The notes: a model not told the origin generated them from the sequence alone. A DNA stretch of 10,789 bases from Firmicutes bacterium UBA3910 (GCA_002391465.1 DGFC01000058.1:19801-30589), one strand, 5' to 3'; shown: positions 1 through 6,439, numbered from the stretch's first letter. Numbers and translations are program-made.

Positions 1-32
1 AATAAGACAATAAGACAATAAGAGAGAATAAG
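1..32. repeat. Short tandem repeat AATAAGAC-type at the contig edge
   Basis: Two exact copies of the 8-mer AATAAGAC (1-8, 9-16) are followed by a variant AATAAGAG (17-24) and a further AATAAG at 27-32. It is A-rich non-coding DNA just before a terminator hairpin. It lies at the very edge of the window, so its full length is unknown. No function is evident. Confidence 0.6.
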
Positions 33-34
33 TG

Positions 35-87
35 CGGTGGCCACCGACCTTTCCCACAGGCAAGGAAAGGGGTGGCCACCGTTTTTT
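35..87 (+). terminator. Strong rho-independent terminator
   Basis: CGGTGGCCACC (35-45) pairs with GGTGGCCACCG (71-81). After a 2-nt bulge the stem continues with CCTTTCC (48-54) against GGAAAGG (64-70), closing on a 9-nt loop. TTTTTT follows at 82-87, so the plus-strand polarity is clear and it probably ends a gene lying left of the window. The opposite side is moderately T-rich when read on the minus strand, so it may also stop the convergent alcohol dehydrogenase transcript. Confidence 0.85.
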
Positions 88-102
88 AGGGTTGTGCCAT
101 GG

Positions 103-1155
103 TTAAATATCTGCTTTGAGGAGAACCTTAATGGCGTTGTCCCGCCGTTCTTCGAAGATATCGTAGGCCTCAGCCACCTCTGAAAGGGGTAGGCTGTGGG
201 TGATGAGGGGCTTCATGTTGATCTTTCCAGCTTTGATCAGATTGATCAGTTCGGGAATGCGGTTGGCGTTAACCAAACCCATGGTGATGGTGATGTTTTT
301 GATCCAGAGTTTGTTCATGGGCACAGTCTGGGGCGTTTCAAAAACGCCGATTACGGACACGGTACCACCTGGTCTGACGCTGTCCAGAGCACCTTTAAAC
401 GTAGGTTCAAAACCGTTGGCTTCAATGGTTACATCCGCACCCCGGCCCTCCGTTAAGTCCTTAATGGCTTGGGGTACATCCACCTTGTTGGGGTTCAGTC
501 CCATATCTGCCCAGCCGTTCTTTTGGGCGAACTCCAAACGGGAGTCGTCAATGTCTACCGCAATGATGTTGGCGGGGCCCCAGAGCCTTGCGGTTGCCAT
601 GGCGCACATGCCAACCGGGCCTGAACCGAACACAGCTACCGTATCGCCGGGCTGAATGCGGCCCATTTCGGCGCCATAATAGCCGGTGGAGAGGATGTCA
701 CCTACGAATATCACATCTTCATCGGTGAGGCTTTCTGGGATAATGTACATGCCCGAGTCAGCATAGGGTACCCGTACGTAATCGGCCTGGCAGCCATCGA
801 TCATATAACCAAAAATCCAGCTGCCGTCTACACACTGGGAATACATTCCCCGGCGGCAGTAAAAACAGTTCATACATTGGGTTACGCAGGATACTGCAAC
901 CCGGTCGCCCTTTTTGAACTTGGTTACAGCGGGCCCAACCTCTTCCACAATGCCGCAGAACTCATGACCGATAATTCTGCCCGGCTCCACCTCAGGCAGA
1001 CCGCCGTGGCGGATATGTTTGTCCGTACCGCAGATGGTTGAGGTGGTGACCTTGACAATAGCGTCAGTGGGCTTAAGGATCTTCGGTTTGGGCACTTGAT
1101 CCAGGCTCATGTTTTCTGGGCCGTGATAGACAAAGGCTTTCATCGTTTCTGACAT
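103..1155 (-). CDS. Zinc-dependent medium-chain alcohol dehydrogenase
   Basis: This 350-residue protein is of the MDR superfamily and has the usual family length. It would catalyse reversible NAD(P)-linked oxidation of an alcohol in the cytoplasm. Numbering from the ATG at 1155, the catalytic zinc ligands are Cys42, His64-Glu65 and Asp153. The structural zinc site is Cys94, Cys97, Cys100 and Cys108 (CX2CX2CX7C). The Rossmann glycine motif GSGPVG is at 177-182. An acidic Asp201 at the end of the second Rossmann strand suggests NAD rather than NADP; that is inference. The substrate cannot be read from sequence: secondary alcohols, threonine-like diols and formaldehyde-type substrates are all handled by relatives. 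It lies downstream of the DUF2294 gene on the same strand but is separated by a terminator, so it is probably transcribed on its own. I could not assign a promoter in 1170-1254. Confidence 0.93.
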   Translation of the reverse strand: MSETMKAFVYHGPENMSLDQVPKPKILKPTDAIVKVTTSTICGTDKHIRHGGLPEVEPGRIIGHEFCGIVEEVGPAVTKFKKGDRVAVSCVTQCMNCFYCRRGMYSQCVDGSWIFGYMIDGCQADYVRVPYADSGMYIIPESLTDEDVIFVGDILSTGYYGAEMGRIQPGDTVAVFGSGPVGMCAMATARLWGPANIIAVDIDDSRLEFAQKNGWADMGLNPNKVDVPQAIKDLTEGRGADVTIEANGFEPTFKGALDSVRPGGTVSVIGVFETPQTVPMNKLWIKNITITMGLVNANRIPELINLIKAGKINMKPLITHSLPLSEVAEAYDIFEERRDNAIKVLLKADI

Positions 1156-1163
1156 ACTCAAAA

Positions 1164-1169
1164 CCTCCT
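1164..1169 (-). promoter_or_regulatory. Ribosome binding site fixing the ADH start
   Basis: On the minus strand this reads AGGAGG, 8 nt upstream of the ATG at 1155. An in-frame TTG at 1161 lies only 2 nt from it and is too close to be used, so the 350-residue form is preferred over a 352-residue one. Confidence 0.85.
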
Positions 1170-1254
1170 AATATGTTTGCTGTTCAGATAACGTTGAAAA
1201 AGAGCTTACCTAGATTACCGTTCTCCTTTAGGCACCCTCCTTTCTGCGGAGAAT

Positions 1255-1299
1255 AAAAAAACCAAGTTTCTGCTTCCCCGAGGAAGCCAAAAACTTGGT
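1255..1299 (-). terminator. Rho-independent terminator of the DUF2294 gene
   Basis: ACCAAGTTT (1261-1269) pairs with AAACTTGGT (1291-1299), and an inner stem GCTTCC (1272-1277) pairs with GGAAGC (1282-1287) around the loop CCGA. The A-run at 1255-1260 becomes TTTTTT on the minus strand, directly after the hairpin. It ends the DUF2294 transcript before the alcohol dehydrogenase gene. Confidence 0.85.
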
Positions 1300-1335
1300 C
1301 TATCGCCAGGCCACTTTCGTTTCCCTTTGATCTAC

Positions 1336-1749
1336 CTACTTATTCGTTGGTGATAACTCTTGGGTTACGGTGCGATCTAGAATCATCACATGCATCCAGA
1401 AATCCTTTTCCGCCTCAACTAGAAATGATTGGTGCACTACCTTGGCATTGAGCATTCTTTCAATGTATGGAACGTTATCAATGGCATGCTGTTTGGCCAC
1501 ATGGATGCGTGCTGAGTTGACAACATCTTTGCCTGCAGCTGTCTCCACAATGTATTTTTCTGGGTCGGTAAGAAAACCCTCGCCTCGGATTATTACCACG
1601 TCTTCCCAAATATTGACCCGGGTATGGTCAACCCCTTTGCCCAGCTTGGATTTGAAATACTTCTCCATGTAAATCTTCAGTTCGTGCTGTGCCTTTCTCC
1701 GTGCTCGCTCGTTCAGCCTGTCATTACCTTCAAGTCTTACGGCCGCCAA
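1336..1749 (-). CDS. DUF2294 / MpsC-like small protein
   Basis: This is a soluble-looking protein of 137 residues from the proposed TTG start at 1749. Its core (NERARRKAQ, then KLGKGVDHTRVNIWEDVVII, RGEGFLTDPEK and a C-terminal half ending in HVMILDR) resembles the DUF2294 family, which Pfam names MpsC (PF10057) and which is common in Bacillota. The family is about 120 residues, matching the short form. MpsC has been linked to a Na+/bicarbonate-related membrane-potential system in staphylococci; whether that applies here is unknown, and no mpsA/mpsB partner is visible. The reading frame stays open up to an ATG at 1932, giving 198 residues. I reject that start because the ATG lies inside the -10 box of the promoter at 1928-1956, and the extension is Trp/Arg/Cys-rich and unlike the family. 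The TTG has GGAAGGAG 8 nt upstream. The family call rests on recalled motifs, not a search. Confidence 0.65.
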   Translation of the reverse strand: MAAVRLEGNDRLNERARRKAQHELKIYMEKYFKSKLGKGVDHTRVNIWEDVVIIRGEGFLTDPEKYIVETAAGKDVVNSARIHVAKQHAIDNVPYIERMLNAKVVHQSFLVEAEKDFWMHVMILDRTVTQELSPTNK

Positions 1750-1757
1750 AGCAGTTA

Positions 1758-1765
1758 CTCCTTCC
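1758..1765 (-). promoter_or_regulatory. Ribosome binding site deciding the DUF2294 start
   Basis: The minus strand reads GGAAGGAG, 8 nt before TTG at 1749. Its first two bases overlap a small hairpin (CCCTA 1764-1768 with TAGGG 1774-1778), so its accessibility could depend on leader folding. Confidence 0.65.
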
Positions 1766-1804
1766 CTACGGCATAGGGCCGCGGCAGTCCGCCAAGGTCT
1801 GTAT

Positions 1805-1859
1805 ACAAAGAAAACCAGTGTTTGCGGGCTCGCGAAAGGTACGAACGTCAAACACTGGT
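1805..1859 (-). terminator. Terminator-like hairpin inside the leader
   Basis: An exact 11-bp inverted repeat, ACCAGTGTTTG (1814-1824) and CAAACACTGGT (1849-1859), encloses a 24-nt loop. On the minus strand the stem is followed by TTTTCTTTGT, a T-rich but interrupted tract. It lies about 60 nt after the predicted transcription start and upstream of the start codon, which fits an intrinsic attenuator. The large loop makes it weaker than the other terminators in the window. Confidence 0.5.
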
Positions 1860-1927
1860 ATTTTATCGAGCTACCGGCAGGTGTCTCTCTAAACCACCAT
1901 AAAAAGGGAATTGATTGTGTTATTTTT

Positions 1928-1956
1928 ATCATAGTCCAATTTCAATAGATTGTCAA
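1928..1956 (-). promoter_or_regulatory. Consensus sigma-A promoter for the DUF2294 transcript
   Basis: The minus strand reads TTGACA (1956-1951), a 17-nt spacer, then TATGAT (1933-1928). This is a perfect -35, ideal spacing and a one-mismatch -10. Transcription would start near 1921. The ATG at 1930-1932 sits inside the -10 hexamer and so cannot be the start codon of this transcript. Confidence 0.8.
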
Positions 1957-2049
1957 TAATTTCTCTAATATAAAGGAGGGTATTGGCGAAAAAAGTCAGA
2001 AACACTCTGAAAAGGTGAGAAATGGTCCGTTTTATGTGAGGTGCTTGCC

Positions 2050-2141
2050 ATGTACAGCCGCGAGCTGAGGGATCTCTTGTTAAATGAAGGAGCTGCGCAG
2101 GTAGGCTTTGCCCATTTAGCTGCTACAGGAGCTCGTCACAT
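2050..2141 (+). pseudogene. 5' remnant of a QueG-like / 4Fe-4S family gene
   Basis: An ATG at 2050 preceded by GAGGTG opens a frame whose first 24 residues (ending GAAQVGFAHLA) look like the N-terminus of epoxyqueuosine-reductase-like iron-sulfur proteins, which often begin with a helix followed by GA-x-x-VGFA. After about residue 25 the likeness ends. The frame continues into nonsense-looking Arg-rich residues and stops at 2188, running out of frame over the methyltransferase remnant. No iron-sulfur cysteine motif is present, so nothing functional survives. The assignment rests on a short stretch and is tentative; the 3' boundary is approximate. Confidence 0.45.
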
Positions 2142-2369
2142 GCGGCAGCGGCGGGTTTTACCGAAATTGAGGAGTTTGAATATGATGTAAAGGAGTATTA
2201 CCAGACGCCGGAAGATCTTATTTTCCTCCTGAAGCATACTCCCATCATTCCCGATTTTGGCAGAGACGCGGAGGACTTCCGAAGCACAGCTGATTTTATC
2301 GCAGAAAACCAGAGAGAGAAAGGGATCTGCACCAACTCCAAGCGATATATGCTTATCGCGAAGAAATAA
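2142..2369 (+). pseudogene. 3' remnant of a class I SAM-dependent methyltransferase
   Basis: In the frame ending at TAA 2367-2369, about 75 residues read as the C-terminal end of a SAM-dependent methyltransferase. The stretch runs from an AAGFTEIEEFEYDVKEYY-like segment through TPEDLIFLLKHTPIIPDFG to EKGICTNSKRYMLIAKK. The SAM-binding N-terminal half (GxGxG motif) is absent, and no start codon with a ribosome binding site precedes the fragment in this frame. Its left end abuts the QueG-like remnant in a different frame, suggesting that one deletion removed the middle of two genes. The reading frame within the fragment is intact, so the event may be recent. The family call is from recalled sequence pattern. 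Confidence 0.55.
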
Positions 2370-2398
2370 GAACTGGAGAAGGTTTGCACAGTACGGTT

Positions 2399-2429
2399 GG
2401 GGAGGAAGGGGCATCCGCTCTACCTCCCC
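2399..2429 (+). terminator. Weak hairpin upstream of the Pho promoter
   Basis: GGGGAGG (2399-2405) pairs with CCTCCCC (2423-2429) across a 17-nt loop. Only TTCACTTT follows, not a clean T-run. It may end the transcript of the decayed methyltransferase gene; the evidence is thin. Confidence 0.3.
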
Positions 2430-2434
2430 TTCAC

Positions 2435-2489
2435 TTTACATACATTTGATACTGGCCAGATTGTCCACTTTACACTGCTCCCATATGCT
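2435..2489 (+). promoter_or_regulatory. Pho-box promoter of pstB1-phoU-phoB-phoR
   Basis: Four hexamers start exactly 11 bp apart: TTTACA (2435), TTGATA (2446), CAGATT (2457) and CTTTAC (2468, or TTTACA at 2469). B. subtilis PhoP binds direct repeats of TT(A/T/C)A(C/T)A with about 5-bp gaps, so this matches a PhoP/PhoB box. A -10-like TATGCT (2484-2489) follows the last TTTACA after 9 bp. The same layout recurs at 6440-6494. It implies that the phoB-phoR operon activates itself under phosphate starvation. Confidence 0.75.
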
Positions 2490-2527
2490 GTACTTAGAAA
2501 TGAGTAATGTGGAAGGTTAGGATATGG

Positions 2528-3301
2528 GTGGCTGAAAAGATGTTGACATTCGATAATCCAGTACTTATGAGCAGAGATTTGAGCCTGTGGTATGGAGATA
2601 ATCAGGCTTTGAACAGGATCAATATGGAAATTCCGGCCAGGGAAGTGACTGCCATCATCGGCCCTTCTGGCTGCGGGAAATCCACTTTTTTAAAGACGAT
2701 TAACCGCATGACGGATTTAGTTGAGGGTGTGCGCCTGGAAGGGGCACTGGAGTTTTTAGGCAGGCCCTTGAAGGATTACGATGTGGTTGAACTGCGGCGC
2801 AGAGTGGGTATGGTGTTTCAAAGGCCAAATCCCTTTCCCAAGTCGATCTATGAGAACATAGTCTTTGGCCTGCGTCTAGTGGGGGAAAGGAGAAGAGCGG
2901 TTCTAGATGAAGTTGTAGAGCGGAGCCTAAGGCAGGCAGCCCTCTGGGATGAGGTTAAGGATAGGCTGCACAGCTCCGCCTTGGAACTGTCCGGCGGTCA
3001 GCAGCAGCGGCTCTGTACTGCTCGGGCCCTGGCGGTGAACCCGGAAGTGATCCTCATGGACGAGCCCACTTCGGCGCTGGACCCGGTGGCTTCCGCCAAG
3101 ATCGAGGAACTGATAATCCGACTGAAGGAAGAATACACCATCCTAATTGTGACCCACAACATGCAGCAGGCTGCTAGAATTTCGGATCAGACCGCTTTCT
3201 TTTTATCTGGTGAACTGGTGGAGTACAGCAAGACAGATGAGCTGTTCGAAACCCCAGCCTCACCCAAGACAGAAGACTTTATTACGGGCAGATTTGGTTA
3301 G
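2528..3301 (+). CDS. pstB1: Phosphate ABC transporter ATP-binding protein PstB (copy 1)
   Basis: This cytoplasmic ATPase subunit of the high-affinity phosphate importer would dimerise and drive PstC/PstA by ATP hydrolysis. In the 257-residue form, Walker [10 protein letters not shown] is at 45-53, the Q-loop Gln is about 98 in the PstB-typical FQRPNPFP, the signature LSGGQQQR is at 154-161, Walker B ends at Asp178-Glu179 and the H-loop His is about 210. The C-terminus [10 protein letters not shown] is classic PstB. The start is uncertain. GTG 2528 has AGGA 5 nt upstream and GGAAGG further up. ATG 2540 gives 253 residues. ATG 2507 has no ribosome binding site and falls only about 10 nt after the predicted transcription start. 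It is first in an operon with phoU, phoB and phoR rather than with pstSCA, and is a paralogue of the pstB at 9471-10220. It may be an alternative ATPase or act mainly in signalling with PhoU; that is inference. Confidence 0.93.
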   Translation: MAEKMLTFDNPVLMSRDLSLWYGDNQALNRINMEIPAREVTAIIGPSGCGKSTFLKTINRMTDLVEGVRLEGALEFLGRPLKDYDVVELRRRVGMVFQRPNPFPKSIYENIVFGLRLVGERRRAVLDEVVERSLRQAALWDEVKDRLHSSALELSGGQQQRLCTARALAVNPEVILMDEPTSALDPVASAKIEELIIRLKEEYTILIVTHNMQQAARISDQTAFFLSGELVEYSKTDELFETPASPKTEDFITGRFG

Positions 3302-3317
3302 AATTAGGGGGATAGGA

Positions 3318-3980
3318 ATGAGATCGCACTTTGATGCACAGCTGGCAAAGCTGAACAATGAAATGATACAGATGGGGGCTTTGGTGGAGGCGGCCATTGC
3401 CGGTGTGACGGAGGCCCTGCTTAAACAGGATGTTGCCGAAGCGGAACGGGTAATTAGGCTCGAACAGGAAATTGATGATAAGGAGAAGGACATTGAAGCC
3501 CACTGCCTGAAGCTGTTAGTGCAGCAGCAGCCGGTGGCCAGGGACCTGCGCCAGATATCTACTGCCCTGAAGATGATTACCGATCTGGAGAGAATCGGCG
3601 ATCAGACGATGGATATTTCGGAGCTGGCCATCCTTCTCAGTGACACCTCTTACATCAAGCGGTTGGAGCACATTGCCCAAATGGCGGAAGAAACAGGTCG
3701 CATGGTGACAGGGGCCATTGATGCCTTTGTGGAAAAGGACCTCTCCAGGGTGCAGTCGGTAATTGCCGCCGATGATATTGTGGATGGACTTTTCGATACG
3801 GTGAAGGAGGACCTGATTCAGTTAATCCTGGAAGACCCCAAAAACGGCAGCCAGGCTTTGGATCTTTTGATGATTGCCAAATACCTGGAGCGCATCGGCG
3901 ACCACGCCGAAAACATCGCAGAATGGGTGGAATACTCAATAACAGGTCATCACCGGCGTGACCCAAACTTACCGAAGTAG
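3318..3980 (+). CDS. phoU: Phosphate signalling regulator PhoU
   Basis: This 220-residue all-helical protein has the standard PhoU length, with two tandem PhoU domains. Each carries the metal-binding signature: DLERIGDQ at 89-96 and YLERIGDHAENIAE at 189-202. PhoU is a peripheral cytoplasmic protein that links the Pst transporter to the PhoR kinase and keeps the Pho response off when phosphate is plentiful. The ATG at 3318 is chosen because AGGGGG lies 6 nt upstream and the protein then begins with the typical MRSHFDAQL N-terminus. The frame is open further upstream into pstB1, but that extension overlaps the ATPase gene and is not PhoU-like. It sits 16 nt after pstB1 and 8 nt before the response regulator, so it is in the same operon. 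Confidence 0.95.
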   Translation: MRSHFDAQLAKLNNEMIQMGALVEAAIAGVTEALLKQDVAEAERVIRLEQEIDDKEKDIEAHCLKLLVQQQPVARDLRQISTALKMITDLERIGDQTMDISELAILLSDTSYIKRLEHIAQMAEETGRMVTGAIDAFVEKDLSRVQSVIAADDIVDGLFDTVKEDLIQLILEDPKNGSQALDLLMIAKYLERIGDHAENIAEWVEYSITGHHRRDPNLPK

Positions 3981-3988
3981 GTGATGGT

Positions 3989-4678
3989 ATGAGCACAGTG
4001 TTTTATGTGGAAGATGATCAGGCCATTCGGGACTCCGTTTTGTACGCCTTAACAGCGACGGGCTTTACCGCGGAAGGATTTGAAGACGGGGAGTCCTTTT
4101 ACGCTAGGCTGGAGGAAGCACTCCCCGATTTGGTGCTGTTGGACATCATGCTGCCCGGGGAAGACGGGCTCCAAATCCTACGGCGCCTGCGCAGCAAGGA
4201 GCGGACTAGAAAAATCCCAGTGATAATGCTGACGGCCAAAGGGGCCGAATTCGAGAAGGTGATTGGCCTGGACAGCGGTGCAGATGATTACATCGCCAAA
4301 CCCTTTGGCGTAATGGAGCTTATTTCCCGTATTAACGCGGTTCTGCGCAGGACTGCCCATGATGTGGAAGAGGACCTTGATCAAATCACCGTCGGTGGTC
4401 TCACCATCGATCGCCTGAAACGCAGTGTGTTGGCTGAAGGTAAATCGGTCGAATTCACTCTCAAGGAGTTTGAAGTACTTTATCTGTTCATGAGCAATGT
4501 TGACCGGGTTTTTACCCGGGATGAACTGCTCGATCAGGTCTGGGGTTATGACTTTCAAGGTGAAACGAGAACGGTTGATGTGCATATTGGGACAATCCGC
4601 CAGAAGCTGGGTGATCTAGGGAAGATGATCAAAACGGTTCGAGGTGTTGGGTACAAGCTGTCCAGCGAAGGGGAATAA
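3989..4678 (+). CDS. phoB: PhoB/PhoP-type response regulator
   Basis: This is an OmpR/PhoB-family regulator of 229 residues. The receiver domain (about 1-120) has the acidic pocket Glu8-Asp9-Asp10, phosphoacceptor Asp52 in LLDIMLP, Thr82 and Lys104 in AKPF. The winged-helix DNA-binding domain (about 130-226) shows FTLKEFEVLYLF, the recognition-helix region TRTVDVHIGTIRQKL and the closing TVRGVGYKL. Phosphorylated protein would bind tandem Pho boxes and activate transcription; two candidate sites are in this window, one in front of its own operon. It lies 2 nt upstream of the cognate kinase. It could equally be called phoP by B. subtilis usage. ATG 3989 has a GTAGGTG-type ribosome binding site. 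All key residues are intact. Confidence 0.93.
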   Translation: MSTVFYVEDDQAIRDSVLYALTATGFTAEGFEDGESFYARLEEALPDLVLLDIMLPGEDGLQILRRLRSKERTRKIPVIMLTAKGAEFEKVIGLDSGADDYIAKPFGVMELISRINAVLRRTAHDVEEDLDQITVGGLTIDRLKRSVLAEGKSVEFTLKEFEVLYLFMSNVDRVFTRDELLDQVWGYDFQGETRTVDVHIGTIRQKLGDLGKMIKTVRGVGYKLSSEGE

Positions 4679-4680
4679 AA

Positions 4681-6372
4681 ATGGGACGCCTAATTCTGCG
4701 AAAGACTATTATCGTGAGCCTGATTGCGGTCCTGATTACTGCGGTCTTCACGGTAGCCGCAATGCACTATATTATCAACGACAACACGCGGCAGGAGCTG
4801 CGGGAAGGGGCAGCCTTTATCTTGGGCCTGCTTGCAGAAGGACGCAGTCTGGATGAACTGCTTTCCTCTTCAGCGGTTGAGGCCGGGCCCCTGCGCCTTA
4901 CCCTGATCGCCGGGGATGGACAAGTCCTCTTTGACAACCGGGCTGTGGCTCAGGAAATGGAGAACCACTTGGCCAGGAGAGAAGTGCAGCTTGCTTTGGC
5001 AGATGGGGTTGGAGAAGGTTACCGCCTTTCCAAGACCCTTTCTGAGGTCACCTTTTATCATGCCGTTCTCTGGGAAGACGGAACAGTACTGCGCTTTGCC
5101 AAGACAACCGAAAGTCCCATTTATACCCTTTATCGCTTAGTGTCCCTCGTAGGTATCATAATCGTGGCGGCGGTGGTGATTGCTTCTTTCTTTGCCGATG
5201 GGATGGTGAAAAGCATTGTGACGCCCATCAACAACCTCAACCTTGAGGAGCCTTTGTCTAACGAGACCTACGAGGAGTTAGTCCCCCTCCTTCGGCGGAT
5301 CGACCGGCAGCGAGAAGTGATCGCGCAGCAGCTGGCGGAGCGGGAACACAGACAGGAAGAGTTTCAGACCATAACCGAGTATATGTCTGAAGGACTGCTC
5401 ATTTTGGACAGCGAGGCCCACGTGGTGACGGTAAACCCCAGTGCTCTCTATATTTTAAAGCCCGATGCCGGTTCGTCCCGTGACTATATAGGCAGGAGCG
5501 TGTGGCAGCTTACCCGCGACCTTTCGCTGCAAGAAGCGATTCAGCAGGGTCTGGGGGGCGAGAAAAGCGAAATCGTACTGGCCATGGAAGAGCGGCGCTA
5601 CCAGGTGTTTGTAAACCCCGTCTTCAGGACGGAAGAGTCAGAAGGTGTGAATGGCTTAGTCCTCCTGTTCTGGGATATTACACAGAAATACGCGGCGGAG
5701 CAGATGCGGAAAGAATTCTCCGCCAACGTCTCCCATGAGTTAAAGACGCCCCTAACTGCCATTTCCAATTACGCCGAGCTGCTGAAAAACGACATGGTGA
5801 AACCTGAAGATAGGCAGCGGTTTGTGGAGCGCATCTACGCAGAAACGCAGCGGATGATCGCGTTGGTGGAAGATATTCTCAAGGTCTCCCGCCTCGATGA
5901 AAAGGTGGAGCTCCATCCGAAAGAAGATGTTGATCTCTTAGAACTGGCCAGAACGGTGGCAGACCTTCTAGAACCTCTTGCGGAAAGGGGCGGAGTAACC
6001 ATTTCCGTTACGGGAGAGTCAGTTTCCATTTATGGGGATCGGGCCATTCTCTTTGACATGCTCTATAACCTCTGCCATAACGGTATTAGATACAGCCGGG
6101 GACCAGGGGGTCAAGTGGAGATTCGCTGCAGGAGAGAGGGGGAACGGGCGGTGCTGGAAGTGGCCGATAACGGTATCGGCATCCCCCGGGAACACCAGCC
6201 AAGGATCTTTGAACGATTCTACCGCGTTGATAAAAGCCACGCCAAGAGGACAGGCGGGACCGGGCTTGGGCTGGCGATTGTCAAGCATGGAGCAGGCTAC
6301 CACAACGGGGAAATCCGACTGTCAAGTGCTGAAAACAAAGGTACCACAATCACCCTGGTTTTCCCAATGTAA
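4681..6372 (+). CDS. phoR: Phosphate-regulon sensor histidine kinase PhoR
   Basis: This membrane kinase has 563 residues. TM1 is about 8-30, an extracytoplasmic domain spans about 31-150, and TM2 is about 152-171. A HAMP-like linker with VTPINNL follows, then a PAS-like domain (about 227-335, EYMSEGLLILDSEAHVVTVNPSA). The HisKA domain has phosphoacceptor His352 in SHELKTPL, and the ATPase domain has N-box Asn463/Asn467, DNGIGIP at about 496-502 and GGTGLGLAIVKH at about 525-536. The layout is that of PhoR/PnpS kinases of Bacillota. It would phosphorylate the adjacent response regulator when phosphate is scarce and dephosphorylate it otherwise, under PhoU/Pst control. The ATG follows the phoB stop by 2 nt, with AAGGGGA upstream. 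It is the last gene of the operon, before a strong terminator. Specificity for phosphate is inferred from the neighbours. Confidence 0.92.
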   Translation: MGRLILRKTIIVSLIAVLITAVFTVAAMHYIINDNTRQELREGAAFILGLLAEGRSLDELLSSSAVEAGPLRLTLIAGDGQVLFDNRAVAQEMENHLARREVQLALADGVGEGYRLSKTLSEVTFYHAVLWEDGTVLRFAKTTESPIYTLYRLVSLVGIIIVAAVVIASFFADGMVKSIVTPINNLNLEEPLSNETYEELVPLLRRIDRQREVIAQQLAEREHRQEEFQTITEYMSEGLLILDSEAHVVTVNPSALYILKPDAGSSRDYIGRSVWQLTRDLSLQEAIQQGLGGEKSEIVLAMEERRYQVFVNPVFRTEESEGVNGLVLLFWDITQKYAAEQMRKEFSANVSHELKTPLTAISNYAELLKNDMVKPEDRQRFVERIYAETQRMIALVEDILKVSRLDEKVELHPKEDVDLLELARTVADLLEPLAERGGVTISVTGESVSIYGDRAILFDMLYNLCHNGIRYSRGPGGQVEIRCRREGERAVLEVADNGIGIPREHQPRIFERFYRVDKSHAKRTGGTGLGLAIVKHGAGYHNGEIRLSSAENKGTTITLVFPM

Positions 6373-6393
6373 GGGTGCTGTAACAGTTAGATT

Positions 6394-6423
6394 GGGGCAG
6401 TTCAACGGAACTGCCCCTTTTTT
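6394..6423 (+). terminator. Strong rho-independent terminator after phoR
   Basis: GGGGCAGTTC (6394-6403) pairs perfectly with GAACTGCCCC (6408-6417) around loop AACG, followed by TTTTTT (6418-6423). It separates the regulatory operon from pstSCAB2, which therefore needs the promoter just downstream. Confidence 0.93.
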
Positions 6424-6439
6424 ATACCCGTTCTTCCAC

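Larger units (their letters stand above)
1750..1921 (-). promoter_or_regulatory. Structured 5' leader of the DUF2294 gene, candidate attenuator or riboswitch
   Basis: This stretch lies between the predicted transcription start (about 1921) and the TTG start codon at 1749, so about 170 nt would be transcribed but not translated. Read on the minus strand it holds a weak GGTG/CACC hairpin (1895-1898 with 1880-1883), a long hairpin with a T-rich tail (1805-1859), a GCGG/CCGC hairpin (1781-1792) and a CCCTA/TAGGG hairpin touching the ribosome binding site. A terminator-like stem followed by a second, RBS-proximal stem is typical of regulated leaders. I compared it by eye with the T-box signature and with recalled THF, ZTP and guanidine riboswitch motifs and recognised none of them. 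Regulation by attenuation is inference. Confidence 0.5.

Noticed and set aside
1170..1254. Possible Pho box in front of the alcohol dehydrogenase
   Set aside because: Short TTACC-like words occur but not in an 11-bp register and with no aligned -10, unlike the two real sites.
1814..1859. Inverted repeat as the end of an insertion sequence or a CRISPR repeat
   Set aside because: A single inverted pair with a 24-nt gap, a T-rich tail and no second copy in the window; no transposase or repeat-spacer pattern is nearby.
1930..1932. ATG as start of the DUF2294 gene
   Set aside because: It lies inside the TATGAT -10 box and has no ribosome binding site; TTG 1749 is better supported.
2136..2414. 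A 92-residue minus-strand open frame
   Set aside because: It is the complement of the methyltransferase remnant, with no ribosome binding site or coding character.
2257..2520. An 87-residue plus-strand open frame spanning the methyltransferase remnant and the Pho promoter
   Set aside because: It runs out of frame over a recognisable methyltransferase tail and straight through the Pho boxes and -10; no ribosome binding site and no family resemblance.
3655..3996. A 113-residue minus-strand open frame opposite phoU
   Set aside because: Proline/arginine-rich antisense shadow of the phoU gene; the plus-strand protein is clearly real.
4178..4585. A 135-residue minus-strand open frame opposite phoB
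   Set aside because: Antisense shadow of an intact response regulator gene; no start signals.
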